Below are positions 17,386-25,248 of a DNA stretch of 61,140 nucleotides, piece after piece. Both the position numbers and the translations under genes were made by a program. The notes under the pieces are model-generated. The model made no database searches and had not been told where the DNA came from. It worked only from the letters and a program-made list of their open reading frames with translations. Location: assembly GCA_025456085.1 (NCBI GenBank), contig JALOLF010000017.1, positions 1 through 61,140 of the forward strand, read 5' to 3'. This DNA comes from Acidimicrobiales bacterium. GTDB lineage: Bacteria; Actinomycetota; Acidimicrobiia; Acidimicrobiales; Acidimicrobilacustridaceae. Each line of letters opens with the position of its first letter. Within the stretch, counting starts at the first letter, position 1.

Positions 17386-18106
17386 GGCCCGCGGCGTCAA
17401 CGTGCGCTTCGGCGGGCACGCCGCGGTGACCGACGCCGACATCGACGTCGAGGTGGGCCGGGTCACCGGGCTCATCGGCCCCAACGGGGCGGGCAAGACG
17501 ACGTTGTTCAACGTGCTCACCGGGCTCCAGCCGTGCGTGTCGGGGCGGGTGTCGCTCAACGGCATCGAGATCACCGGCATGGCTCCCCACGACCGGGCCC
17601 AGCGTGGTCTGGCGCGCACCTTCCAGCGCCTCGAGCTGTTCGGGTCGCTCACGGCGCGCGAGAACCTCCTCGTGGCCGCGGAGATCCCCCGTCGCTTCGG
17701 CGCCCCCCCGGCCGGGCTGACCGCGGCGCAGCGGGTTGACGAGGTCGTCGACCTGGTCGGCCTGGGAGCCTTCGTCGACCAGCGGGCCGACGAGCTCACC
17801 ACCGGTCATGCGCGGCTGCTGGAGCTGGGCCGGGCGCTCGTGACCCGGCCCAAGGTGCTGCTGCTGGACGAGCCCGCGTCGGGGCTCGACGCCGACGAGA
17901 CGGCGTACCTGGCCCGCCTCCTGCGGGAGCTGGCCGACTCCGGCCTGGCGGTCCTGCTGGTCGAGCACGACGTGCCGCTGGTCATGCAGGTGTGCCGGCG
18001 CGTCTACGTCCTCGATCTGGGCAAGGTGATCTCGGTGGGCACGCCGGAGGAGATCCGCGTCGACCAGCGGGTCGTCGACGCCTACCTCGGCCAGGAGGTT
18101 CCGTGA
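17372..18106 (+). CDS. livG: ABC transporter ATP-binding protein, LivG type
   Basis: An ATPase subunit of the Liv-type importer, 244 aa. Walker A is GPNGAGKTT (about residue 36) and Walker B is VLLLDEPASGLD. The H-loop is in LVEHDV. The LivG-type TFQRLELFGSLTARENL is present. The ABC signature is unusual: LTTGHARLLELGRAL instead of LSxGxQ, a change also seen in other LivG relatives (LSxGxxRxVELARAL). It starts with GTG inside the end of the permease gene and ends overlapping the next gene by GTGA, so the subunits are translationally coupled. Confidence 0.9.
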   Translation: MALLEARGVNVRFGGHAAVTDADIDVEVGRVTGLIGPNGAGKTTLFNVLTGLQPCVSGRVSLNGIEITGMAPHDRAQRGLARTFQRLELFGSLTARENLLVAAEIPRRFGAPPAGLTAAQRVDEVVDLVGLGAFVDQRADELTTGHARLLELGRALVTRPKVLLLDEPASGLDADETAYLARLLRELADSGLAVLLVEHDVPLVMQVCRRVYVLDLGKVISVGTPEEIRVDQRVVDAYLGQEVP

Positions 18107-18852
18107 GCGGCGAACCCACCGTGGATGCCGGCGGCGAGGTGCCGCTCATCGAGCTGCGCGACGTGCGCGCCGCCTACGGACGCATCGAGGTGCTCCACGG
18201 CGTCGACCTCGTGGTGCCGGAGGGCTCGGTGTTCGCGCTGCTGGGCCCCAACGGCGCGGGCAAGAGCACCACCCTGAAGGTCATCTCGGGCCAGCTGCAC
18301 GCGACCGCCGGCAGCATCCGCCTCGGCGGGCACCGCGTCAACGGCGTCTCGGCCGAGGACCTCGCTCGCGCCGGGGTGTGCACGATCCCCGAAGGTCGCG
18401 GTGTGTTCGCGAACCTGACGGTGCGCGAGAACCTGCAGATGATGACCTTCACCGGGTCCTCGCTCCGTCATGTCGAGGAGAAGGCCTACGCCCGGTTCCC
18501 CCGGCTGAAGGAGCGGCGCGGCCAGTTGGCGGGCACCATGTCGGGTGGCGAGCAGCAGATGCTGTCCCTGGCCCGCGGGCTGGCCACCGATCCCGCGCTG
18601 CTCCTGCTCGACGAGCTGTCGATGGGACTCGCGCCGCTCGTGGTGGAGGAGCTCTACGGCATCGTCGCCGGCATCGCCGCGGAGGGCGTCTCCATCCTGG
18701 TGGTGGAGCAGTTCGCCCGCACGGTGCTGGGCGTGGCCGACCTGGCGGGGCTCATGCTCCACGGCCGCGTGCAGCGGGTCGGCTCGCCTGCCGAGCTGGA
18801 GGCGGAGCTGTCCTCGGCCTACCTCGGCGCGGAGACCGGCGGACCTCGCTGA
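18103..18852 (+). CDS. livF: ABC transporter ATP-binding protein, LivF type
   Basis: The second ATPase of the importer, 249 aa. Walker A is GPNGAGKST, the signature is MSGGEQQM, Walker B is LLLLDELSMGLAP and the H-loop region reads VVEQFA. The LivF block IPEGRGVFANLTVRENL is present. In Walker B the common DEPS is DELS, as in many LivF proteins. The GTG start overlaps the livG stop. It completes the set of fused permease plus two ATPases, so only the binding protein of this operon is damaged. Confidence 0.92.
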   Translation: MSGEPTVDAGGEVPLIELRDVRAAYGRIEVLHGVDLVVPEGSVFALLGPNGAGKSTTLKVISGQLHATAGSIRLGGHRVNGVSAEDLARAGVCTIPEGRGVFANLTVRENLQMMTFTGSSLRHVEEKAYARFPRLKERRGQLAGTMSGGEQQMLSLARGLATDPALLLLDELSMGLAPLVVEELYGIVAGIAAEGVSILVVEQFARTVLGVADLAGLMLHGRVQRVGSPAELEAELSSAYLGAETGGPR

Positions 18853-18882
18853 TGGAGGCCGAACGGGCCGATCCCGGACCGC

Positions 18883-18888
18883 TACGAT
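18883..18888 (+). promoter_or_regulatory. Putative -10 box before the two-helix membrane protein
   Basis: TACGAT fits TAnnnT in the 98-base gap after livF, suggesting that a new transcript begins here. Confidence 0.35.
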
Positions 18889-18950
18889 CCCCGCCATCCG
18901 CGGGCCGACCACACGATGCCCCGGGCGGGGCCGTCGACGAGGGGACCACC

Positions 18951-19412
18951 ATGGAGACACACCAGCGCATCGCGGCGTTCAAGGAGGAGATCGCGGGGCT
19001 CGAGCTGAGCGCCCCTTCGGACAGCCAGGACCGGGTCTGGCTCATCGGTTCCGTCGTGCTGTTCGTGGCCGGCCTGGTGACGATCTTCCTCGGCTACTGG
19101 GGTGCCTCGGGAACCCCGTGGGTCAACGAGCAGATGCCCTACGTGATCTCGGGTGGCCTGCTCGGCCTGGCGCTGGCCACCGCCGGCGCGGTCCTGTACA
19201 CCCGGTACTCCATGACCCGCTACCTGCGGTTCTGGCTCATCCGCATGGTGTACGAGCAGCGACTCCAGACCGACCGCCTCGTCGAGGCGCTCGGCGCCGG
19301 GGACGGTCGGGCCGCGGCGCCCGACGGGCAGCCCGTGGCTGCGGGGGGGACGGCGGTGCGCGAGCGCGGCGACGTGCAGCGGCCCGATCTGCCGCCGACC
19401 TCGGGGAGCTGA
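18951..19412 (+). CDS. Small membrane protein with two transmembrane helices, unknown function
   Basis: A 153-aa protein. A short charged N-terminal helix (residues 1-27) precedes two membrane segments (about 30-48, VWLIGSVVLFVAGLVTIFLG, and about 62-82, VISGGLLGLALATAGAVLY). A basic amphipathic stretch MTRYLRFWLIRMVYEQRLQ and a disordered Ala/Gly/Pro-rich tail follow. No domain is recognised. The ATG follows GAGGGGACC. The next SDR starts 5 bases after its stop, so they are probably one transcript. Confidence 0.65.
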   Translation: METHQRIAAFKEEIAGLELSAPSDSQDRVWLIGSVVLFVAGLVTIFLGYWGASGTPWVNEQMPYVISGGLLGLALATAGAVLYTRYSMTRYLRFWLIRMVYEQRLQTDRLVEALGAGDGRAAAPDGQPVAAGGTAVRERGDVQRPDLPPTSGS

Positions 19413-19417
19413 ACCCG

Positions 19418-20182
19418 GTGACCTGCTCGGGCCGCGTCGCACTGGTGACCGGCGCGGCAAGCGGGCTGGGCCGGTTGTCGGCGCTGCGGCTGGCGGCCGA
19501 CGGGGTCCGCGTGGCTGCACTCGACGTCGACGAACGGGGCCTGGCCGACGCCGCCCGGCGCACCGACCTGGTCCATCCCTTCGTGTGCGACGTGAGCGAC
19601 GATGCCGCCGTGCGGGCCGTGGTGGAACAGGCCGAGGACGAGCTCGGTCCGGTCCACCGGGTGGTCAACGCGGCGGCCGTGCTCCCCCTCGGGCGGCTGG
19701 CCGACACACCTGCCGCGGAGATCACACGGGCCATGGAGATCAACTTCGGTGGCCTGGTGAACGTCACCTCGGCGACCCTGCCGGGCATGGTGGCGCGCCG
19801 CCGGGGCGATCTCGTGCAGTACGCGTCGCTGGCCGCCTGGGTGCCGACGCCGTACCTCGGCGCCTACGCGGCCACCAAGGCCGCCGTGGCGTCGTACACC
19901 GAGACCCTGCACCAGGAGCACCGCCAGGCCGGGGTGCGCATGGTGTGCGTGTGCCCTCCGCCCGTCGACACCCCGATGGGCGGGGATCTCGAGGCCCTGC
20001 CGGCGGGCATGTCGTCACCGGCCCGCCTGGCTCCCGAGCTCGTGCTGGACGAGGTGGAGCGGGCCCTGGAGTCGGGCCGGTTCTGGGTCTTCCCCGGTCG
20101 CGGGACGCGCACGGTGTCCTGGGTGCGCCGGGCGGCACCGCAGCTGCTCTGGCGCCGCCTCCACGCCCTCGGCGCGGCCTAG
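19418..20182 (+). CDS. SDR family oxidoreductase
   Basis: A 254-aa NAD(P)-dependent oxidoreductase. It shows the cofactor loop TGAASGLG, an Asp in LDVDERG that favours NAD(H), NAAA at the NNAG position, the catalytic YASLAAW and YAATKAA blocks, and CPPPVDTPM near the substrate pocket. A C-terminal basic segment (GRGTRTVSWVRRAAPQLLWRRL) resembles membrane-associated SDRs acting on lipids. It starts with GTG, 5 bases after the small membrane protein, and converges on an ADC-family gene. The substrate is unknown. Confidence 0.85.
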   Translation: MTCSGRVALVTGAASGLGRLSALRLAADGVRVAALDVDERGLADAARRTDLVHPFVCDVSDDAAVRAVVEQAEDELGPVHRVVNAAAVLPLGRLADTPAAEITRAMEINFGGLVNVTSATLPGMVARRRGDLVQYASLAAWVPTPYLGAYAATKAAVASYTETLHQEHRQAGVRMVCVCPPPVDTPMGGDLEALPAGMSSPARLAPELVLDEVERALESGRFWVFPGRGTRTVSWVRRAAPQLLWRRLHALGAA

Positions 20183-20184
20183 GC

Positions 20185-20200
20185 GATCCGCCGTCGGATC
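20185..20200. terminator. Hairpin between convergent SDR and ADC-family genes
   Basis: GATCCG and CGGATC pair around CCGT in the 16-base gap between the stops at 20182 and 20199. It could stop transcription in both directions. Confidence 0.4.
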
Positions 20201-20945
20201 ACGCCCCGGTGACGACCTCCGCGGCACCGAACGAGGCCTGCAACAGCCCCACGGTGATCGAGAACAGCGCACGGCGGGGCAGTCCCAACGAGCGCAGCTC
20301 CTCGGCCATCGGGTGCCCGACCCCGAGCGCCAGCCCGGCGCCACCCGGCCGGGCGATGGCCAGACGGTTGGTGGTCGTCCACGGGGTGCGTCGCAGCACG
20401 CCGTCGCGCCACGAGTAGCAGCTCATCTCCGAGGTCTGGGCGGGCAGGGGGACGCCGCCCCGCCCCACGGTGAGGGCCAGCACGAGACGGCCTTCGTCGA
20501 GCAGCACGGCCTCGGTCGTGGCGGACCGGGTCAGGTAGGAGATGTCGGCGATCCACTTGGGGAAGCCCCAGATGTCCCGTCCCGCGGCGCAGGTGAACGC
20601 GGCGTTGACCGGCAGCCGGTGGATGTAGGTCGTCATGCGCTGCACCGAGGGCCGGTACCCGGGCCCGGCGTCGTGGGGGAGCACCTCCACGGCCATGGCG
20701 ATCTCGTTGTAGGGACCGAGGTCGTTGTCGGCGTACTGCACGGCGGTGACCGAGCACACCGTTCGTCCGGCGCGTCGCACCACCCGCAGCCCGGTCGGGT
20801 CGACGAGACGTCGGGCGGCGTCGGCGTCGACGAGGTACTGGGCGCCGATCATGGTGGCGGACCGCACCTCGACGGGCAGGTGGACCTCCTGGCCCGCCAC
20901 GGTGACCGACGCCGGTGTGGTGGTGGGTGTGCGCGTGTTCGCCAT
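20199..20945 (-). CDS. Acetoacetate decarboxylase (ADC) family protein
   Basis: A 248-aa soluble protein. The family block GRDIWGFPKWIADI contains the Lys that forms the Schiff base in true acetoacetate decarboxylase, and the preceding strand YIHRLPVNAAFTCAAG fits the fold. Many ADC-family proteins of actinobacteria act as hydratases, aldolases or unknown enzymes, so the reaction is not certain. It is transcribed away from the HsdA-like SDR at 21020 from a shared 74-base promoter region. Start ATG 20945 has GGGAG upstream. Confidence 0.75.
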   Translation of the reverse strand: MANTRTPTTTPASVTVAGQEVHLPVEVRSATMIGAQYLVDADAARRLVDPTGLRVVRRAGRTVCSVTAVQYADNDLGPYNEIAMAVEVLPHDAGPGYRPSVQRMTTYIHRLPVNAAFTCAAGRDIWGFPKWIADISYLTRSATTEAVLLDEGRLVLALTVGRGGVPLPAQTSEMSCYSWRDGVLRRTPWTTTNRLAIARPGGAGLALGVGHPMAEELRSLGLPRRALFSITVGLLQASFGAAEVVTGA

Positions 20946-20957
20946 GTCGGCGCTCCC

Positions 20958-20990
20958 GGTTAGGCTCGCTGTCCTCCCCGGGAGGTTAGG
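20958..20990. promoter_or_regulatory. Divergent promoter region with GGTTAGG direct repeats
   Basis: GGTTAGG occurs at 20958-20964 and 20984-20990, 26 bases apart. TAGGCT (20961-20966) fits a rightward -10 and the complement of 20983-20988 (TAACCT) fits a leftward one. The repeats therefore overlap both predicted -10 boxes and could bind a common regulator of the ADC-family and HsdA-like genes. Confidence 0.35.
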
Positions 20991-21019
20991 GCGCCCGCGG
21001 GCGTCAGGTGAGGGGAACC

Positions 21020-21781
21020 ATGCGCACCATCGTGATCACGGGTTCGGCGTCGGGCATCGGGGCGGCGCTGCGTCGTCGGCTCGAGCTCGACGGCTGCCGG
21101 GTCGTGGGGGTGGATCTGCAGGGTCAGGAGGTCGCAGCCGACCTCTCCACGCCGACGGGCCGCAGCGCGGCCATGAACAAGGTGCTCGACCTCACCGGAC
21201 GTTCGATCGACGGCCTGGTGGTGGCCGCGGGCGTCGGGCCGCAGGCGCCACAGGGCCTGCAGGTGCGGGTCAACTACTTCGGCGCGGTGGAGGTGCTCGA
21301 CGGCCTCCGGCCGGCCCTGGCGGCCGGGGAGCGGGCCGCGGCGGTGTGCATCGCCTCGAACTCGATCGGCCTCACCCAGCTCGGTGACACGACGCTGGTG
21401 GACGAGATGCTGCGCGGCTCCGAGGGGGTGGCCGCGGGGCTGGCGGGCTCGATCCACGGTGCGCTGGTCTACGCCATGACCAAGGTGGCGCTCACCCGGG
21501 CGATGCGCCGACGGGTGCAGCCCTGGGGTGATGCCGGGCTGCGGCTGAACGCCGTGGCGCCGGGTCCGGTGTCGACACCGATGCTCGAGGCGATCCTCGA
21601 CGACGAGGAGCTCGGCGACGCGGTGGATGCGCTGCCCATCCCCCTCGGACGGCGGGCCGAGCCCGAGGAGATCGCCTCTGTGGTGGCCTTCCTGCTGCGG
21701 CCCGAGGCCTCGTTCGTGCACGGGTCGGTGCTGTTCGCCGATGGCGGCAGCGACGCCTTCGTGCGCCCGGACGTGGTGTGA
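21020..21781 (+). CDS. SDR resembling bacterial 3-alpha-hydroxysteroid dehydrogenase (HsdA-like)
   Basis: Oxidises or reduces a hydroxyl with NAD(P); cytosolic; 253 aa. It has the loop TGSASGIG, the DLQGQEVAADLSTPTGR stretch, the block DGLVVAAGVGPQ and VNYFGAVEVLDGLRPAL, all closely recalling 3-alpha-HSD/carbonyl reductase of Comamonas. The catalytic Tyr/Lys lie in YAMTKVAL. The tail GRRAEPEEIASVVAFLL and SFVHGSVLFADGG completes the fold. The ATG at 21020 follows GAGGGGAA; a GTG at 21008 is less likely. Steroid activity is inferred from similarity and from the surrounding FadD19-like genes. Confidence 0.85.
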   Translation: MRTIVITGSASGIGAALRRRLELDGCRVVGVDLQGQEVAADLSTPTGRSAAMNKVLDLTGRSIDGLVVAAGVGPQAPQGLQVRVNYFGAVEVLDGLRPALAAGERAAAVCIASNSIGLTQLGDTTLVDEMLRGSEGVAAGLAGSIHGALVYAMTKVALTRAMRRRVQPWGDAGLRLNAVAPGPVSTPMLEAILDDEELGDAVDALPIPLGRRAEPEEIASVVAFLLRPEASFVHGSVLFADGGSDAFVRPDVV

Positions 21782-21841
21782 GACCGGCCCGATCGACGCG
21801 AGTGCGGATGTCCCACTGAACCCGGATCGAAAGCGGAACCC

Positions 21842-22636
21842 ATGAGCGAGCCCCATCTGCTGTTCGAGCGCGACGGCCACGTCGCCATCGTCACCCTGAA
21901 CCGACCCGAGAAGCGCAACGCCCTCAGCAGCGAGATGCTCGTGCGCATGCACGACGCCTGGCTGGAGATCGACAGCGACCCCGGCATCCGCGTCGCCATC
22001 GTGACCGGGGCGGGAGGCAACTTCTGCTCTGGCGCCGACCTGAAGGCCATGGCCGCCGGTCATCCCGACGACGAGTACACGAAGCGCTTCGGGCAGGACC
22101 GCGACCTGCACTGGAAGGCGCTGCTGCGCCACTTCGTGCCGGGCAAGCCGCTGATCGCGGCGGTGGAAGGCTACGCCGTGGCCGGTGGCACGGAGATCCT
22201 CCAGGCCATGGACCTGCGGGTCGCGGGGGAGAGCGCCACCTTCGGCGTGGCCGAGGTGCGTCGGGGCCTGTTCCCACTCGGCGGCTCCACGGTGCGGCTC
22301 TCGCGGCAGATCCCCTACACCCACGCCGCCGAGCTGCTGTTGACCGGACGGTTCGTGCCGGCCGACGAGGCGCTGGCCATGGGCCTCGTGGGGCACGTCG
22401 TCCCCGACGGCACCGCGTTGGACAAGGCCCGGGACCTGGCTTCGCAGATCGCGGCGAACGGCCCGCTCGCCGTCCAGGCCGTGCTCAAGTCGTTGCGCGC
22501 CACACGGGAGATGCCCGAGAAGGTCGGCCTGGCCTACGAGCTCGAGGTCGGCTCGCCGGTGTACCTGACCCACGACGCGCAGGAGGGGCCGCGGGCCTTC
22601 GCCGAGAAGCGAGAGCCGAACTTCGAGGGCCGGTGA
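21842..22636 (+). CDS. Enoyl-CoA hydratase/isomerase family protein (crotonase)
   Basis: A 264-aa cytosolic crotonase, acting on an enoyl- or other acyl-CoA. The oxyanion-hole segments GGNFCSGADLKAM and GYAVAGGTEILQAMDLRV are present. The first includes the usual SGADL and the second a Glu (GGTE) at the first acid position. The region of the second catalytic Glu reads AEVRRGLFPLGG, where hydratases often have PExxxGxxP, so the reaction may be isomerase-like rather than plain hydration. It follows the HsdA-like SDR by 60 bases on the same strand. Start ATG 21842 is preceded by AAGCGGAA. Confidence 0.85.
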   Translation: MSEPHLLFERDGHVAIVTLNRPEKRNALSSEMLVRMHDAWLEIDSDPGIRVAIVTGAGGNFCSGADLKAMAAGHPDDEYTKRFGQDRDLHWKALLRHFVPGKPLIAAVEGYAVAGGTEILQAMDLRVAGESATFGVAEVRRGLFPLGGSTVRLSRQIPYTHAAELLLTGRFVPADEALAMGLVGHVVPDGTALDKARDLASQIAANGPLAVQAVLKSLRATREMPEKVGLAYELEVGSPVYLTHDAQEGPRAFAEKREPNFEGR

Positions 22637-22683
22637 GTCGTCGATGGCGCCGGATCGGTGACACACCCGCCCACCGGGCGGCC

Positions 22684-22689
22684 TAGGGT
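22684..22689 (+). promoter_or_regulatory. Putative -10 box before the coiled-coil protein
   Basis: TAGGGT fits TAnnnT and lies 32 bases before the GTG at 22722. Confidence 0.35.
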
Positions 22690-22721
22690 TGGGGCGCTGG
22701 ATGCCGGGGAGGGCTCGTGAG

Positions 22722-23879
22722 GTGACGAGGCAGCACAAGGCGCTCTACTCGCTCATCGCCGTGGGGGTCACGGCGGTGGTGCTGTTCGTGGTGCTGGCTC
22801 CCATGGCGGCGTTGTTCGTCGTGGTCGTCGCCCTGTTGGTCTGGGTGGCGGCGCTACGGCTCTCGCACCCCGACGCCGCGCAGCGCTACCTGCCCTTCAC
22901 CCGACCACCCGCCGAGGGCGAACCCGACCAGGCTCCACCCGCTGCCGCAGGGGACGGGGCTCCGGCGGTCGACGCCGCCCCCTTCTCGGAGCGTGCCTTC
23001 CACGACCGGGCATCGGCGGCGGAACCCGTGGTGTCGCCCACCCCGTCGGCCGAGAAAGCGCCGCCCCGGCAGCGTGTCCCTCGGGAAGCGGAGGTCGTCG
23101 ACCTCGCCCGGCGCCAGGAGGAGCTCAAGGAGCGTGCCCGGGTCGAGGCCGAACGTCGTGCCGCCGAGAAGGCCGAGCGCGAGCGCAAGGTCGCCGCCCG
23201 CAAGGAGGAGCGTCGTTCCGAGCGCGAGCGCAAGACCGAGGAGCGACGTCTCGAGCGTGAGCGCCGGGCTGCCGAGAAGGCGGAGCGTGAGGCCGCGGCG
23301 CGGGCGGCGCGTGAGGCGACGGAGAAGGCGGCTGCCGAGCAGTCGGCGCGTGAGGCTGCCGAGCAGGCGGAGCGTGAGGCGAAGGAAGCCGCGGCACGGT
23401 CGGAGCGTGAGGCGCGTGAGGCCGCGGCGCGGTCGGAGCGTGAGGCGGCGGAGAAGGCGGCTGCCGAGCAGGCGGAGCGTGAGGCCGCGGCACAGGCGGC
23501 GCGTGAGGCGGCGGAGAAGGCGGCTGCCGAGCAGAGGGCGCGTGAGGCTGCCGAGCAGGCGGCGCGTGAGGCTGCCGAGCAGGCGGCGCGTGAGGCTGCC
23601 GAGCAGGCGGAGCGTGAGGCGAGGGATGCCGCGGCGCGCGAGACCGCAGCACGGGAGGCCGAGCAAGCCGCGGAGCGTGCAGCGGCGACGTCGGCCGAGC
23701 AGGAGCGGTTGGCGCTCGAGGCGTCGCTCACCGACGCCGACAATGCCAGCGACGAGGGCATCCTCGCGGCGAGCCACTTGTCGGAGCTGCCCGAGGAGTC
23801 GGCGTCACCTGCCGACGAGGCGCAGCACAAGGTGTACCTGTTGAACAAGGTGCGCCTGCGTCTCAGCGACTACGACTGA
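22722..23879 (+). CDS. Membrane-anchored Ala/Glu/Arg-rich coiled-coil protein
   Basis: About 385 aa. The start chosen is the GTG at 22722 after GGGGAGGG; an ATG at 22701 is the alternative. A hydrophobic hairpin (LYSLIAVGVTAVVLFVVLAP and MAALFVVVVALLVWVAAL) gives two membrane helices, followed by a disordered acidic linker. From about residue 125 to 330 the sequence is a long helix of REAAEQA-type heptad or octad repeats, predicted to be a coiled coil or single alpha-helix. A short ordered tail ends the protein. TolA and other envelope-spanning or scaffold proteins look similar in composition, but the function here is unknown. The gene contains 24-base tandem repeats. Confidence 0.7.
   Translation: MTRQHKALYSLIAVGVTAVVLFVVLAPMAALFVVVVALLVWVAALRLSHPDAAQRYLPFTRPPAEGEPDQAPPAAAGDGAPAVDAAPFSERAFHDRASAAEPVVSPTPSAEKAPPRQRVPREAEVVDLARRQEELKERARVEAERRAAEKAERERKVAARKEERRSERERKTEERRLERERRAAEKAEREAAARAAREATEKAAAEQSAREAAEQAEREAKEAAARSEREAREAAARSEREAAEKAAAEQAEREAAAQAAREAAEKAAAEQRAREAAEQAAREAAEQAAREAAEQAEREARDAAARETAAREAEQAAERAAATSAEQERLALEASLTDADNASDEGILAASHLSELPEESASPADEAQHKVYLLNKVRLRLSDYD
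23538..23609 (+). repeat. Tandem 24-base repeat inside the coiled-coil gene
   Basis: Three perfect copies of a 24-base unit encode the octad REAAEQAA. Degenerate copies extend from about 23280 to 23650. The unit can change number without shifting the frame, so coiled-coil length may vary between strains. Confidence 0.75.
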
Positions 23880-23896
23880 ACGAGCCGGACCGGTGC

Positions 23897-25219
23897 TCAG
23901 CCGAGGTACATGGCGCGCAGGGCGTCCATGGCGCGAGCCACGACCTGGGCGTCGGTCGCGGTCTCGAGCGCCCGCGCCGTCGCCGCTCCGTTGAACCCCA
24001 TCAGCAGGGGTGCGCCGGTCACGGCGTGCAGGTTCACCCAGTAGACGAACTCGCTGCCCGCCTCGGGCACGTGCTGGATCACGGCGGCGTCGTCCCAGAA
24101 GACCTCCGGGAACCGCAGCACGACCTTGTCGAGGACCCCCGAACCCAGCGCTCGAACGGCACCGCTGATGGACTCGGGGAGCGCCGGCTCGAACGCCACC
24201 GCCTCTGCCTGCAGCACCCCGATGGGCAGGGTGATCACGGCGGCATCGCCTCGTTCGACGCCGCCGTCGTGCCTCACGTCGACCCGGCCCGGTGACCACG
24301 CGATGCCTCGAACGGGGGTGGCGAGGCGCACCTCCAGACCGTCGGCCAGCGGCTCGAGCAGGCCGACGTACCCGGAGGTGACGAGCAGGTCCGCGCCGGC
24401 GGTCCCTGGCTCCCAGAGCGCCGCCACGGCGAGCTCGTCGGGGGTCGCGGCGTAGTCGAGGTCCACGGCGGTGGTCACCCCGGCCCGCCAGGCCGCGGGA
24501 TCGGCCGTCGCCGGGCGCTCGGCGTCGAGCGGCGCCGCCACGGCCTCGTCGCCGTCGGCGGTCTCGGCGACGACCTCCAACGCCGCGTCCACGTCGGGCA
24601 GCGGCCGCGCACGCCGGCCGTCGCGGCGCACGACGACGTCGTCGTAGTCGAAGGCGACCGTGTCGGCGTCCACCGACTCGGCCAGCGCGACCAGCGGGTT
24701 CTCCCGACGTCCGTGGATCCACGAGGCCCCCAGGTCGACGGGCACGCCGAGCGCATCGGTGGTCACGACCCGCCCACCGATGCGGTCGCGGGCCTCGAGC
24801 ACGACCACCTCGACCCCGCGGGTCTGCAGGTCGGCGGCGGCGGCCAGCCCGGCCGCGCCGGCACCCACCACCACGGCCCGCCCGACTCCTGCGGCGAGCA
24901 CCTCCTCCGCGGCCCGTCGCCCCGAGCTCACCGCCCCGTGGACGGTGCCCGGGTTCGAGCTGGCGGTCGCCTCCCCGGCGAAGAAGAGCGTGTCGGCGAC
25001 GGGTGCCGCGAGCGTGCGGCGGTCCTCCGGGTCGGCGCCCACGCGCAGGTAGGAGTAGGAGCCCAGCGACCAGGGGTCCGATGCCCACCGGGTCACCGCC
25101 CAGGAGGTCGGGTCGGGCAACCCGCTCGACCCGCCGCCGTCCCGGCAGCCCGTGGCCGCCCACAGACCCATGCCGACCATGCCGTGCAGCACGGCGCGGC
25201 GGGACGGTCGCACGGTCAT
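23897..25219 (-). CDS. Tat-exported flavin amine oxidase with circularly permuted domain order
   Basis: FAD-dependent amine oxidase family, 440 aa, predicted extracytoplasmic lipoprotein. RPSRRAVLHG is a twin-arginine motif and ATGC (about residue 25) a lipobox. In ordinary members the GAGAAGL Rossmann motif is N-terminal and the block DPWSLGSYSY...FFAGEATASSNPGTVHGA is C-terminal. Here the latter comes first (residues 36-108). It is followed by GAGAAGLAAAADL (119-131), the FAD-ribose Glu in VVLEARDRIGGR, GASWIHG (164-170) and LDKVVLRFPEVFW. The chain stops at ALRAMYLG, just where a normal enzyme would continue into PDPTSW. All parts are present once and in frame. The amine substrate is unknown. 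The gene shares strand with the aldehyde dehydrogenase upstream, which could process the aldehyde product. Confidence 0.8.
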   Translation of the reverse strand: MTVRPSRRAVLHGMVGMGLWAATGCRDGGGSSGLPDPTSWAVTRWASDPWSLGSYSYLRVGADPEDRRTLAAPVADTLFFAGEATASSNPGTVHGAVSSGRRAAEEVLAAGVGRAVVVGAGAAGLAAAADLQTRGVEVVVLEARDRIGGRVVTTDALGVPVDLGASWIHGRRENPLVALAESVDADTVAFDYDDVVVRRDGRRARPLPDVDAALEVVAETADGDEAVAAPLDAERPATADPAAWRAGVTTAVDLDYAATPDELAVAALWEPGTAGADLLVTSGYVGLLEPLADGLEVRLATPVRGIAWSPGRVDVRHDGGVERGDAAVITLPIGVLQAEAVAFEPALPESISGAVRALGSGVLDKVVLRFPEVFWDDAAVIQHVPEAGSEFVYWVNLHAVTGAPLLMGFNGAATARALETATDAQVVARAMDALRAMYLG

Positions 25220-25248
25220 CGCCTGCCCGTGGGAACGCTCGGGCCGTG

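Noticed and set aside
23125..23777. Open frames in other phases of the coiled-coil gene
   Set aside because: They are by-products of the periodic GC-rich repeat; only the frame with the membrane hairpin and Ala/Glu/Arg octads makes a sensible protein.
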